60,340 nucleotides of DNA, taken from assembly GCA_013140575.1 (NCBI GenBank), contig JABFSN010000179.1, positions 1 through 60,340 of the forward strand, written 5' to 3'. Below, in pieces: positions 19,094-28,313 of this stretch. A program made the translations under genes and the position numbers. How positions within the stretch are numbered: position 1 is the stretch's first letter; each line of letters starts with the position of its first letter. The DNA comes from Phycisphaerales bacterium (lineage in GTDB: Bacteria; Planctomycetota; Phycisphaerae; UBA1845). The notes under the pieces are model-generated. The model had not been told where the DNA came from. It ran no database searches and saw nothing but the letters and a program-made list of their open reading frames with translations.

Positions 19094-21937
19094 CTAGGCC
19101 GTCGCGGACCGCAGACGCCGTCCGAACAGCACGCTGCCCAGCGCCAAGCCGCCCAAGGTCATGATAATCAGACCCCACTGGGTGACCGTCGGCACCGGCG
19201 GAACGCCGCAAACGATCTGGTTGCAGTCTTGATCCTGCGCCCATGCCTGCGTCGGCCCGTCACAGTCCGCTTGGAACACGTCGTTCGCGCACGTGCCGTC
19301 GCCTTCGCAGCACGCCCCCCGCGGCGCTTCGCACGGCGGGGAGATGTTCGCGCACAGCGTACCTTCCGACCAGCGCTGCCCCACGCAGCTGGCCTGGAAC
19401 ACGTTGTTCACGCACGCGCCCGTCGCGTCGTTGCAGCACGCCCCGCGCGGCGGCTCGCACGGCGGGATCAGATCGACGCAATTCGTGGTCAATTCCCACC
19501 GCTCGTTCGGACCGTCGCAATCGGCTTCGAACACGTCATCGACGCAATCGCCGGTCTGGTTATTGCAGCAGGCGCCGTTCTGGATGACGCAGTTCACGTC
19601 CGAACAGTAGGTTTCCGGATGCCACGAGAACAACGGATCCGGCGGTCCCGAACCCGGGAACTGTACCGACCACGCGGTCAGCGGACCGGTGTCCGGCGTG
19701 GCGTAGTCGCAAATCTTGATCGTCCAGTTGCCCAGCGCGGGCATTCCGTCGAATGCGCTCAACGGGCTGGGGGGCGTGTAGTTCGGAGGCGACGAGGCGT
19801 TTGCTACGCACAGCGTCTCCACCGGTCCGCCAGCGCCCTCGTCGTCGAGGATGAGCCCAGCGTAATTAGCCGTGGAGCAGCCAAACGTGCTCGCAGGCAC
19901 TCCGGGCTGGTCAATCACCATGACCGTCGTCGCGTTGTGCTCGACCGACACCTTCACGTCGCCGACCCATGAGTGCGTCAACGACAAGCCGACGTTCACG
20001 TCGGTGACGTTGAATGCCGCGCCCGTCACGTTGATGGTGTGGGTGGCACAGCTCGCATCCCCGCCTCCGTCGGGCACCGGAATGTTCAACCCTGATGCTC
20101 CGCGGACGTCGGGCGGCGGCAGGCCGCAATCCTGCTGCGCCACGTTGTCCGTGCAGATGCCTGTGTTGCCGTCGCAGCACGCGTCCGTCGCCGTGCAGGT
20201 CAGCGTGGCGTTGTAAATCCGCCCGCAGGGCGTGCCGGTGAACAACTGCGGCCCGACGAAACCGACATAGGTGCCCGGGGCCAGCAATTGCGTGACCACC
20301 GCGGTTTCGCAATCAAGCGCGGCGTCGCTGAAGACCGCTCCCACCGGGCAGCCCAGCGGGAACACCAGTGCGTTCACCGGGAACTGGGCCGTCACCGTCC
20401 ATGTGACAATCGTCGGCTGGGTCAGCGTAAACTGATACCAGTCCAGATCACGTGACGGACCGTCCGCCCGCGACGTACCGCAACGCGTCTGACCGCACGC
20501 GATCGGCTGGTAGGCGTTCGGCGTGACGTTGCAACCGCCGTTGACCGTATCGGTCGGCAAACCGCACGTCGGTTCGCCCTCCGGTATCGAACCCCCCAAA
20601 CACGACAGCTCGCACGGCGGCGGTTCGGGGCAATCGCCATTGGCCTCCACCTCGGCACAGGTCAACCCGGGGTATTCGGTCTCGCCCGCGAAGCAGCCGC
20701 CCGGCAGGTTGTCGTCAAAACAGGTTCCCGTCGCATCTTCGCAACACGCCGACAGGATGGGATCCGGGCAATCGCCGTTGGCTTCCACCTCGGCGCAGGT
20801 CAGGGCCGGATACTCGGTCTCGCCCGCGAAGCAGCCGCCCGGCGGGTTGTTGTCGAAGCACGTTCCCGACGCATCGTCGCAGCACGCGGACTGCACCGGC
20901 GGCGCTGCGCACATGGCCAGCGATTCGGTGGTCAGAGCCAGTGTCGCGCCGGCCGTCGGCGGTCCGCCCAGCCAGTGCGTTACCTCCACCCAGTACATCG
21001 TGCTGGGCGTCGTGTCGAAGCAGACGCACGACTCGCCCACGGTCGTGCCGAAGCACGAGGAACCGGGATCCGACCCGGCGCCGAACGATCCGGCGTTGCA
21101 ATCGTCGTTCGAATCGAGCAGCGTCCCGCCGCACGAATCGTAGATGTTGATAAGCGAATCGAACGTTGAACCGCAAGTTTCGATGGCCTCGATGGCATCG
21201 TCGGCCGTAAACTTGAACCACCCGCCGTGGTCAACCACCGAATTGAAACTGTCCGGCGCCACCACTTGGGCGTTGGCGCACGTCGAACCCGCGGCTACGC
21301 CGCAAGGCGCACCATTCATGACGTCCAACTGAAAGCCGCCGTTGGCCAGCGCCGCGTTGAAGTCGCGCACGTTGATGCGGTAGGGAACACCCATCGTCGA
21401 GCAAAACGTCGCGGTCGACAAGAAACCATTAAAGCCCGCGCAGCCGTCGTCATTTCCCGTCACACACGTGAGCGACGCCGGGGGACACGCGCCGGTGTAG
21501 ACCCCGATTTTTGTGTCTTCGTGATTTGCGTCGCTGAACGCGTTGCACGTCGTTAGCGTGAGCATGTTTCCGTTACCCACCAGCGTGTACCACACGCCGT
21601 CGCCCGTGGTGCTACCGGACGTGCCGCAGCCGGACACCAGCCCCGCCTCCGGGGTCGCCTCGACGGTCGTGCCCATTGTGCTGCTGGGAATCGCGACCGC
21701 CTCCGGCGCCGCACAATCATCGTTCGCCGGCGGAGCGGCCGGATCGTTCGCCGGGTTCACGTTGCTCCACGTCGGTGTTGATTCCGACGCATGCCGGTTT
21801 TGCGATGCCTGTTGGATCGCGTTGATGTCCTTCTTGGTCAGCCCCTTCTGGGACAGTTCTCGTGTCTGGGCCAACGCGAGGGTGGTACAACCGACCACCG
21901 CAACGACGCCGGCCAATGTTCCAATACTCTTCCTCAT
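19094..21937 (-). CDS. Secreted Cys-rich protein with P-domain and IPTL-CTERM sorting signal
   Basis: 947 residues. Strong GGAGGG site before the ATG. Signal peptide (MRKSIGTLAGVVAVVGCTTLALA). Two globular parts with repeated 'S..CCDDASGTCFDNNPPGG' Cys modules (about 350-435), a P/Homo B-like domain (about 655-780: INVTGAAFNVTDVNVGLSL ... GNWTIKICDYA), then four more Cys modules (ACCNDATGACVNNVF). The tail is VPTVTQWGLIIMTLGGLALG plus GRRLR: a PTVTQWG box, a hydrophobic helix and a basic end, i.e. an IPTL-CTERM signal with Val for the first Ile. It is thus a likely substrate of the XrtH encoded downstream. Function on the surface is unknown. Confidence 0.9.
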   Translation of the reverse strand: MRKSIGTLAGVVAVVGCTTLALAQTRELSQKGLTKKDINAIQQASQNRHASESTPTWSNVNPANDPAAPPANDDCAAPEAVAIPSSTMGTTVEATPEAGLVSGCGTSGSTTGDGVWYTLVGNGNMLTLTTCNAFSDANHEDTKIGVYTGACPPASLTCVTGNDDGCAGFNGFLSTATFCSTMGVPYRINVRDFNAALANGGFQLDVMNGAPCGVAAGSTCANAQVVAPDSFNSVVDHGGWFKFTADDAIEAIETCGSTFDSLINIYDSCGGTLLDSNDDCNAGSFGAGSDPGSSCFGTTVGESCVCFDTTPSTMYWVEVTHWLGGPPTAGATLALTTESLAMCAAPPVQSACCDDASGTCFDNNPPGGCFAGETEYPALTCAEVEANGDCPDPILSACCEDATGTCFDDNLPGGCFAGETEYPGLTCAEVEANGDCPEPPPCELSCLGGSIPEGEPTCGLPTDTVNGGCNVTPNAYQPIACGQTRCGTSRADGPSRDLDWYQFTLTQPTIVTWTVTAQFPVNALVFPLGCPVGAVFSDAALDCETAVVTQLLAPGTYVGFVGPQLFTGTPCGRIYNATLTCTATDACCDGNTGICTDNVAQQDCGLPPPDVRGASGLNIPVPDGGGDASCATHTINVTGAAFNVTDVNVGLSLTHSWVGDVKVSVEHNATTVMVIDQPGVPASTFGCSTANYAGLILDDEGAGGPVETLCVANASSPPNYTPPSPLSAFDGMPALGNWTIKICDYATPDTGPLTAWSVQFPGSGPPDPLFSWHPETYCSDVNCVIQNGACCNNQTGDCVDDVFEADCDGPNERWELTTNCVDLIPPCEPPRGACCNDATGACVNNVFQASCVGQRWSEGTLCANISPPCEAPRGACCEGDGTCANDVFQADCDGPTQAWAQDQDCNQIVCGVPPVPTVTQWGLIIMTLGGLALGSVLFGRRLRSATA

Positions 21938-22061
21938 GTGGGGAACCCTCCTGTTCCTATGCCTGCCAACCTCTTACTTTTCCCTTATCCTTCGAGCCGC
22001 CGAACACGGCGGCTTATCGCACGGACCGGCTCGCACACCGGCCAACCATCGACGTCCGTGA

Positions 22062-22448
22062 TTAGTCGTCTTGCGGCGGCGCCCGCGGATGCCCCGGCGC
22101 CACTCGAACTGCCGATCGCGCCCGGCTGAATTGCGGCCAACTCACGACGCCGCATTCGGGCTGCACGCGGCGAATCACGCACTCAACCGCGTCCCGCAAT
22201 CCCAAATCACGAAGAAACGAAGAAAGCGATGCGTTGACGTACGCCAGCGCATACCCGGCCAGCAGGGCGCCAGCCATCACCGCGATCATGTTCAATGAAG
22301 AATGGGCGGTGTCCGGCGCTGCAATGGCCAACACCGCGCGAAACATCTCAATGACCAGCGCCGTGACGCCGACGGTCAGCGAAAAGCACATTGCCGCAAC
22401 CTCGGCGCGATGGCCGCGGTGCGACGGTTTGGCTCGCCGGTCGCCCAT
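22062..22448 (-). CDS. Small two-helix membrane protein
   Basis: 128 residues from the ATG at 22448 (AGG 5-6 bases upstream). Two hydrophobic segments: AAMCFSLTVGVTALVIEMFRAVLAIA and MIAVMAGALLAGYALAYVN. No family recognised. The frame also opens at a GTG at 22613, close behind a good promoter, but the added 55 residues are Arg-rich and look non-coding. It ends 125 bases before the IPTL-CTERM gene on the same strand, so the two might share a message. Confidence 0.5.
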   Translation of the reverse strand: MGDRRAKPSHRGHRAEVAAMCFSLTVGVTALVIEMFRAVLAIAAPDTAHSSLNMIAVMAGALLAGYALAYVNASLSSFLRDLGLRDAVECVIRRVQPECGVVSWPQFSRARSAVRVAPGHPRAPPQDD

Positions 22449-22912
22449 TCGCCTGCCTGCAAACGATAGGAAGCTGAAGAAACGGACCGCCGTGGATTTG
22501 GGGCCGGCAGCGCGGGAACACCGCTGCCCCCTCCGGTGGCGAAATGATCCGCTCCCCCTCTCACCAACCGATCGCGACCGCGGAATCGCCCTCCACCGCG
22601 CGCCGCGAATCACCGATCAACAAGTCGAATATACGGACCTTGGCTTGGAATTCAAGAAAAAAACGAATTGCCAAAAAAAATGTTTCACCAGCCTCGCCCG
22701 ACGCCCACAGCTGGTAACCGTCGAACCACGTTTTCCCGAGCCCATCCCACGACCATGCGCATCAAACCGCCGCCGTCAGACTCCGCCTTCCACGTAGACT
22801 GCGAATGCTCCCACCCGCGTTCTCTCGGCGCTCTCCGCGCCTGCGCGGTGAATCTTTCAGACCTGCGCTTCGTTGTCGCAAATCATTGTCACGAAACGAC
22901 TTGGGCGCTATT
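22449..22912. other. Gap between small membrane protein and GspG-domain gene
   Basis: Apart from the promoter at 22628-22655 and an A-rich tract at about 22656-22681, I see nothing with support here. Confidence 0.45.
22628..22655 (-). promoter_or_regulatory. Sigma-70-like promoter
   Basis: Minus strand TTGAAT (22650-22655), 16-base spacer, TATATT (22628-22633), in an AT-rich island unlike the GC-rich surroundings. It points to the 22062-22448 gene and leaves a leader of about 170 bases. Confidence 0.5.
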
Positions 22913-23338
22913 TCATCGAATGTTCCAGTTCAAATAGTCGTCACCGGTCCCCTCCGCCCCGTCCGGGCCGAAGCTGACGATATCGTACTTGCCCTCATGT
23001 GTCTTCCCCGGAAAGGAATACTTGAATTCGTGACCCCAGGTGTCCAACAGGTCGGCCTCATCCAGCAGATACGGCCCCTGCCAAGCGGCCGGGTCGGACA
23101 ACCCCTTCGGCTTTTCCACCAGCCCCCGCAAGCCCTGTTCCGTCGTGGGATAGCTGCCGATGGCGAAAAGAAATTCCTCCAACGCCCGGGTCACCCGGCC
23201 GTCGCGATGGATCTTCTCGCGCATGGCCTGCTCCTCCGGCGAGTACTTCAGGGCGTCCTCCGTCTGGGTTTCCTCCTTGCACGCCCCGACGAACAAGGCG
23301 AAACCGCATACCATCACTCCCACGATACCGCGCTTCAT
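22913..23338 (-). CDS. Lipoprotein with a GspG (type II secretion pseudopilin) C-terminal domain
   Basis: 141 residues. GGAG lies 8 bases before the ATG at 23338. Signal peptide ending in a lipobox-like FVGAC-K, not a type IV pilin leader. The remainder carries the GspG core: GRVTRALEEFLFAIGSYPTTEQGLRGLVEKP, GPYLLD, DTWGHEFKYSFPG, YDIVSFGPDGAEGTGDD. The conserved Asp/Gly Ca-site region is intact. So the globular head of a major pseudopilin appears to be tethered by a lipid and not by a pilin helix. No other secretion gene lies nearby. Confidence 0.8.
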   Translation of the reverse strand: MKRGIVGVMVCGFALFVGACKEETQTEDALKYSPEEQAMREKIHRDGRVTRALEEFLFAIGSYPTTEQGLRGLVEKPKGLSDPAAWQGPYLLDEADLLDTWGHEFKYSFPGKTHEGKYDIVSFGPDGAEGTGDDYLNWNIR

Positions 23339-23603
23339 GGATGATCTCCGATTTGGAACCAACGCGATTCCCATCTGGTGCGCCCGTCGTAATAGGTACG
23401 CTCGGTGCGACGCACGGGTTCTCGCCTTTTCACCGGTCGCCAAGGCAACTGCCTAGACCGTCGAACTGCCATCGGGCACCCCCGGTCACCGCCGCGCCCG
23501 TGGCATGGTATACCACGTACCAGAAGTTCCCGCCAGCAGGCAGCCGTCGTGTTCGGCCGAGTGACGGGTGGCGATTCGCCGATTCCCGGTCGCCGCGTGC
23601 GAT

Positions 23604-26369
23604 TTAACCCGGGCTCCGCGCTTCCTGCGCCAGCTTCTGTAAACGTCTCAATTCCATCAGGGCCTCGATGGGCGAGGTGCAATCCAGATCGATCGCCCGC
23701 ACGCCGTCGATCAGCGCATTCGAAGCATGGTTCCCCCCATCAAACAACGACAACTGTGGGCCCGGCGGTGCCGATCCCGGGCTCTTCCGCCGATCGACTG
23801 ATCGACCGTGCATCTGGTTTTCTAATTCGCCGAGAACCTGGGCGGCGCGTTTCACGACGGCGTCCGGCACGCCGGCCATTTTGGCGACGTGCAGGCCGTA
23901 GCTGCGGTCGCAGGCGCCGGGGACAATGCGGTGCAGGAAGATGATGCGGTCGGCGTCGATGGCGGCGTCGGGCCATTCGCGGACGGATACGTTGTGATTG
24001 GCGACGGTCGGAAAATGCTCGGCCAACGCGGTCAGCTCGTGATAATGGGTGGCGACCAGCGAACGGGCGCGGGTCGTGGCGGCGAGGTATTCGGTGATGG
24101 CCCGGCACAGCGACAGGCCGTCGTAGGTGCTGGTGCCCCGGCCGATCTCGTCGAGAACGACCAGCGAGCGCGGCGTCGCGTGGTTCAGGATGACGGCGGC
24201 CTCGGTCATCTCCACCATAAACGTGCTCTTGTTCTGGGTGATGTCGTCGGATGCCCCCACGCGGGCGAACAGGCGGTCGATGACACCCAGTGACATTTCC
24301 GCTGCCGGCACGTAGGAACCCGTCTGGGCCAGCAGCGATAGCAAGGCCACCTGGCGCATGAACGTGCTTTTGCCGGACATGTTAGGCCCGGTGATGATCC
24401 AGACGCGCTGGTGGTCGTTGAGGTCGACATCGTTGGGCACGAAGCGGTCGGACAGCGTCTGATCCAGCACCGGGTGCCGCCCCTCGACGATCCGCAGGGA
24501 CGTGCCGTCGTTGACTTCCGGCCGGACGTAGCGGCGTTCGACGGCCAATTCCGCGAAACCGGCCACGCAGTCGAGCCGGCCCAACGCGTCGGCGACGCGC
24601 TGCAGCGTCGGCACGTGACGGGCGGTTTCGAGCCGCAGGTCGTCGAAAAGACGGGTTTCCATCGCGACGGCCTGCTCTTCGGCGTTCAGCACCTTGTGTT
24701 CATAGGTCTTTAATTCGTCGGTGATGTATCGTTCGGCGTTGGTGACGGTCTGTTTGCGGACATAATGGCTGGGCACGCGGTCGCGATGGGTATGCGTAAC
24801 TTCGATATAGAAGCCGAACACGCGGTTATAGGCGATCTTTAACGAGGGAATGCCCGTCTCTTCAATCTGGCGTTTCTGATAGTCCGCCAGCCACGCCCGT
24901 CCGTCGCGGCGGATGGACCGCAATTCGTCCAGTTCGGCGTGGTATCCATCGGCGATCACGCCGCCTTCGCGGACCACGGGCGGCGCGTCCGCCCGCAGTG
25001 CCCGTTGCAATAACCCGGCTAATTCGTCCAGACCGGCCAATTCTTCTCGCCATTGCCGCAACGCAGGCGGGCCGAGCGGTTCCAATACGGATCGGATGTC
25101 GGGCAGCGCCCCCAGCGTGCGGCCCAATCCGACCAGATCGCGTGGATTAGCCCGCCCCAGCGCCACCCGGGCGGCGATGCGTTCCACGTCGTTACAGGAT
25201 TTCAGCCGTTCGCGCAACCCCCGCCGGGCGCGGTCGTCCTCGACCAGGGCGGCCACCGCGTCCTGCCGCGCGACGATGGCGCTTACGTCGACCAGCGGAT
25301 TCGCCAGCCAGTCGGCCAGCCGTCGCGCGCCCATGACCTGCACCGTGCGGTCGATGGCGTGCAGCAGCGAACCTTCCCGTTGACCGCCGCGCACGGTGCG
25401 TTCGATTTCCAGCGCCCGCCAGGTGTTGCGATCGATCCGCAGGGTGTCCGACGGGCGGTGCGGCTCGAGTCGGCGCAGGTGCGACAACGCCGTCTTCTGC
25501 GTTTCGGCCAGGTAATGAACGATGGCGCCGGCCGCCCGAACCGACGCATCCACCCGCTCGAAGCCGAACCCTTCCATCGTACGCACGCCGAATTGGCCGT
25601 GCAGAACGCGGACCGCGTGATGCTCGGTGAATTCGAGCGCTGCCCGGTGCGTGACCACGGTCGCGCACAGGCCGACCAATTCTTTCGCGATGACCGCGAT
25701 CGGCGAATCAGGTTCGTCGTCGATCAGCACCTCCGCCGGCCGCAGTCGGACCAGTTCGTCCAGCACCCCGTCGGCGAGTTCGTTAAACGCGCGAAATCGG
25801 CCCGACGCCAGTTCGACGACGGCCAATCCGATGCCGTTTCGCCCGGCCACCATCGCGGCCAGCAAATTGTCCCGGCGATCGTCCAGCAAGGCGTCATCGG
25901 TCAACGTGCCGGCCGTCACGATGCGGACGATTTCGCGTTTGACCACGCCCTTGGCCAGTTTGGGGTCCTCGACCTGCTCGCAAATGGCCACCTTGATGCC
26001 CGCGGCGACCAGTTTGCGGAGATAGGATTCCAATGCGTGATAGGGAATGCCGGCCAGCGGAACGGGGTCCTTGTCCTTGGAACGCGTGGTCAACGCGATG
26101 CCCAGGACGCGCGACGCGGTTTTCGCGTCGTCAAAAAAAGTTTCGTAAAAATCCCCCATGCGGAAGAACAGCAACGCGTCGGGCGCCAGCCGTTTTTGGT
26201 CGTGGTATTGCCGCATGGCCGGCGTGAGCGCATCGGGCCGCGACGGCGACGTGCGGTTGGACGGACTGGATTCGACGCGTTTGATCACGGTCGGCGGCCC
26301 CCGCGGTGGACGATGAATCGACGCAGTCCAATGTAGCCCGGCGACCGGGATTGACAACTGCGTTGCCAT
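23604..26369 (-). CDS. mutS: DNA mismatch repair protein MutS
   Basis: About 921 residues. Mismatch-binding motif FFRMGDFYETFF, connector and lever domains, then ATPase with Walker A TGPNMSGKSTFMRQ, and Walker B LVVLDEIGRGTSTYDG, and the C-terminal clamp. Family homology starts at about LTPAMRQYHDQKRLAPDALL, so 45 or more residues before that are extra. I take the ATG at 26369; the frame opens at 26423 but those first residues (MGFQPLLSREGCSCHGR) are the translation of an intergenic repeat; GTG at 26288 is another fair start. It lies just downstream of folK on the same strand. Confidence 0.95.
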   Translation of the reverse strand: MATQLSIPVAGLHWTASIHRPPRGPPTVIKRVESSPSNRTSPSRPDALTPAMRQYHDQKRLAPDALLFFRMGDFYETFFDDAKTASRVLGIALTTRSKDKDPVPLAGIPYHALESYLRKLVAAGIKVAICEQVEDPKLAKGVVKREIVRIVTAGTLTDDALLDDRRDNLLAAMVAGRNGIGLAVVELASGRFRAFNELADGVLDELVRLRPAEVLIDDEPDSPIAVIAKELVGLCATVVTHRAALEFTEHHAVRVLHGQFGVRTMEGFGFERVDASVRAAGAIVHYLAETQKTALSHLRRLEPHRPSDTLRIDRNTWRALEIERTVRGGQREGSLLHAIDRTVQVMGARRLADWLANPLVDVSAIVARQDAVAALVEDDRARRGLRERLKSCNDVERIAARVALGRANPRDLVGLGRTLGALPDIRSVLEPLGPPALRQWREELAGLDELAGLLQRALRADAPPVVREGGVIADGYHAELDELRSIRRDGRAWLADYQKRQIEETGIPSLKIAYNRVFGFYIEVTHTHRDRVPSHYVRKQTVTNAERYITDELKTYEHKVLNAEEQAVAMETRLFDDLRLETARHVPTLQRVADALGRLDCVAGFAELAVERRYVRPEVNDGTSLRIVEGRHPVLDQTLSDRFVPNDVDLNDHQRVWIITGPNMSGKSTFMRQVALLSLLAQTGSYVPAAEMSLGVIDRLFARVGASDDITQNKSTFMVEMTEAAVILNHATPRSLVVLDEIGRGTSTYDGLSLCRAITEYLAATTRARSLVATHYHELTALAEHFPTVANHNVSVREWPDAAIDADRIIFLHRIVPGACDRSYGLHVAKMAGVPDAVVKRAAQVLGELENQMHGRSVDRRKSPGSAPPGPQLSLFDGGNHASNALIDGVRAIDLDCTSPIEALMELRRLQKLAQEARSPG

Positions 26370-26435
26370 CGCGCGACCGTGGCACGAACATCCTTCCCGT
26401 GACAGCAGTGGCTGGAAGCCCACGCCACAATCGCT
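26362..26435. repeat. Degenerate intergenic palindrome upstream of mutS
   Basis: GTGGGCTTCCAGCCAC (minus strand) and the GTGGCACG...CCCGTGAC word match the repeats found at 39490-39565, but with more mismatches. It overlaps the region where an over-long mutS frame would start. Confidence 0.6.
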
Positions 26436-26443
26436 ACGGGTCG

Positions 26444-26980
26444 TTAGCCGGGCGACGTGGCATGATTGACGAGGTGCCAGCCCGCATCCATGACCCGTTT
26501 CAGATGCCCCGCACTGGGCAGGCCCGCCAACAGGTTGTCAATCGACTGATTCGTCACGGGGTGGCGAACGGCGGGATCGATGTCATGCAGCGGCCGCAGG
26601 ACGAACAGCCGGTGGTGCATGCGCGGATGCGGCAGGATGGGGTCGGACGCTCGGCGAACGAGCGACCCGTACAGCAACAGGTCGATATCGACCGGCCGCG
26701 GGCCGCCCGGGATCGTCCGTCGTCGGCCGAGCCCGTGTTCGATTTCATGCGCCCGCGACAACAGCGCGTCGGGCGGCAACGTCGTTTCGATGCGCAGCAC
26801 CGCGTTCAGGAAATCACGTTGGCCGGCGGCCGCCTCCGCCGCCGGCGTTTCGTAAACCGGCGACGAGTGGGTCACGGTGACGCCGGGCGATTGCGCCAGT
26901 TGTTCCGCGGCCGCGGCCAACATCCCCGGCCGGTCGCCCTCGTTCGAACCCAGCGCCAGGTACCCCACGATCGACTGCAC
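26444..26980 (-). CDS. folK: 2-amino-4-hydroxy-6-hydroxymethyldihydropteridine diphosphokinase
   Basis: 178 residues. HPPK transfers pyrophosphate from ATP to the pterin in folate synthesis. Seen: GYLALGSNEGDRPGML, PVYETPA, FLNAVLRIETTL, the substrate-binding GRRRTIPGGPRPVDIDLLLYG and LPHPRMHHRLFVLRPL. The start is GTG, 3 bases after the dapL stop, so the two are translated from one message. Confidence 0.97.
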   Translation of the reverse strand: MQSIVGYLALGSNEGDRPGMLAAAAEQLAQSPGVTVTHSSPVYETPAAEAAAGQRDFLNAVLRIETTLPPDALLSRAHEIEHGLGRRRTIPGGPRPVDIDLLLYGSLVRRASDPILPHPRMHHRLFVLRPLHDIDPAVRHPVTNQSIDNLLAGLPSAGHLKRVMDAGWHLVNHATSPG

Positions 26981-26983
26981 GAT

Positions 26984-28150
26984 TCACCACGCCATCCGGC
27001 GCAAGCGGTCCATGGCCTCGCGCGTTCGATCGGCGTTCACGGTCAGTGCCAGCCGGAAATAGCCCTCGCCGCATCGGCCGAATCCCGCGCCGGGGATGAT
27101 GACCACACCGGTTTCGTCCAGCACCTTCGCACAGAAATCCATGGAGGCGTAACCGTCGGGGCAACGCGCCCAGATATAGAACCCCGCCGGCGGCCGGGTG
27201 ACGCAAATGTTCATTCCCGCCAGCGCGTCCACGACGATGTCGCGACGTTCGCGGTAGATTTTTTTCATGGCCTGCACCGCAGGGTGATCGGAATGTTGCA
27301 GTGCCTCGACGCCCGCGGCCTGTATGGCCCCGAACTGCCCGGAATCGAGATTGTTTTTCAACGCGGCCAGCGAGCGGACGACCCGTGCGTCGCCGACCGC
27401 GAAACCGATGCGCCAGCCGGTCATGTTGAAAGACTTGGAAAGTGAATGGAACTCGACCGCGTAATCCATCGCCCCGTCCACCTGCAGGATGCTGGGCGGG
27501 GCGGATTCGAAATAGACGTCGGCGTAGGCCGCGTCGTGGGCGATCAATACGTCCTGTTCCCGGCCGAACCGGACGGCGCGCTGCAGGTCGGCAAGCGTGG
27601 CCGTCGCCCCGGTCGGGTTGTTCGGATAGTTCAGGAACATCAACGCCGCCGATTTGGCGACGGCCGGCGGAATCGCATCCCAATCGGGCAGCCAGCCGCG
27701 GTCGGGGGATAGCGGCAGGCGATGAATTTCGGCGCCGGCAAATACGGCCGACGCGGTGTATACCGGATACCCCGGTTCCGGAACGATGACCGTTTCGCCG
27801 GGATTCACCACCGCCAGCGGCAGATGGCCGATGCCCTCCTTGGTGCCGATGACCATGGTCACCTGTGTGTCGGGGTCGATCGTCACGCCGAACCGCCGGC
27901 GCATGTAGTCCGCGCACGCCTTGCGGAATGCGGCCGTTCCCGCGCCCGGGGGATAGCGATGATTGGCCGGCTGGCGTGCAGCCGCTTGCAATCGTTCGAC
28001 GATGAAATCGGGCGTGGGCTGATCGGGGTCGCCGATACCGAAACTGATGACGTCCTTCCCGGCCGCGACCGCCGCCTGCGTTCTGCGGTCCATTTCAACG
28101 AACAGATAGGGAGGCAGTTGATCGAGCCGTTGGGCGCGGCAATGGGGCAC
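26984..28150 (-). CDS. dapL: LL-diaminopimelate aminotransferase / class I-II aminotransferase
   Basis: 388 residues. PLP-dependent fold I enzyme with FLNYPNNPTGA, HDAAYADVYF and the PLP lysine in SLSKSFNMTGWRIGFAVG. The N-terminal RLDQLPPYLFVEMDRR and FGIGDPDQPTPDFIVERL match DapL, which makes LL-diaminopimelate directly from tetrahydrodipicolinate for lysine and peptidoglycan. Other aminotransferases of the same subfamily cannot be excluded. GTG start with GGAG 9 bases upstream. Confidence 0.85.
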   Translation of the reverse strand: MPHCRAQRLDQLPPYLFVEMDRRTQAAVAAGKDVISFGIGDPDQPTPDFIVERLQAAARQPANHRYPPGAGTAAFRKACADYMRRRFGVTIDPDTQVTMVIGTKEGIGHLPLAVVNPGETVIVPEPGYPVYTASAVFAGAEIHRLPLSPDRGWLPDWDAIPPAVAKSAALMFLNYPNNPTGATATLADLQRAVRFGREQDVLIAHDAAYADVYFESAPPSILQVDGAMDYAVEFHSLSKSFNMTGWRIGFAVGDARVVRSLAALKNNLDSGQFGAIQAAGVEALQHSDHPAVQAMKKIYRERRDIVVDALAGMNICVTRPPAGFYIWARCPDGYASMDFCAKVLDETGVVIIPGAGFGRCGEGYFRLALTVNADRTREAMDRLRRMAW

Positions 28151-28313
28151 GGTGCGTCACTCCCATTCGGGATGGAAATCGACACGGACGGCGCGAGACG
28201 CCGATCGGCGAACGCGGTGCATGGTAGGAATGCAGCCGCCACGGGTCAATCGGGCCGTGGCCGGATCACGCAATCGTAAATGGTTTTGGGAGGCGCAGCC
28301 GACCCCCGCCAAT

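Noticed and set aside
22913-23338. Type II secretion pseudopilin GspG
   Set aside because: The N-terminus is a lipoprotein signal, not a pilin leader, and no other secretion genes are present; kept as a GspG-domain lipoprotein.
23335-23682. 115-residue minus frame between the GspG-domain gene and mutS
   Set aside because: Overlaps the mutS end, Arg/Pro-rich, no ribosome site or family pattern.
25053-26336. 427-residue plus-strand open frame
   Set aside because: Antisense of mutS; Arg/Gln/His-rich composition typical of high-GC shadows.
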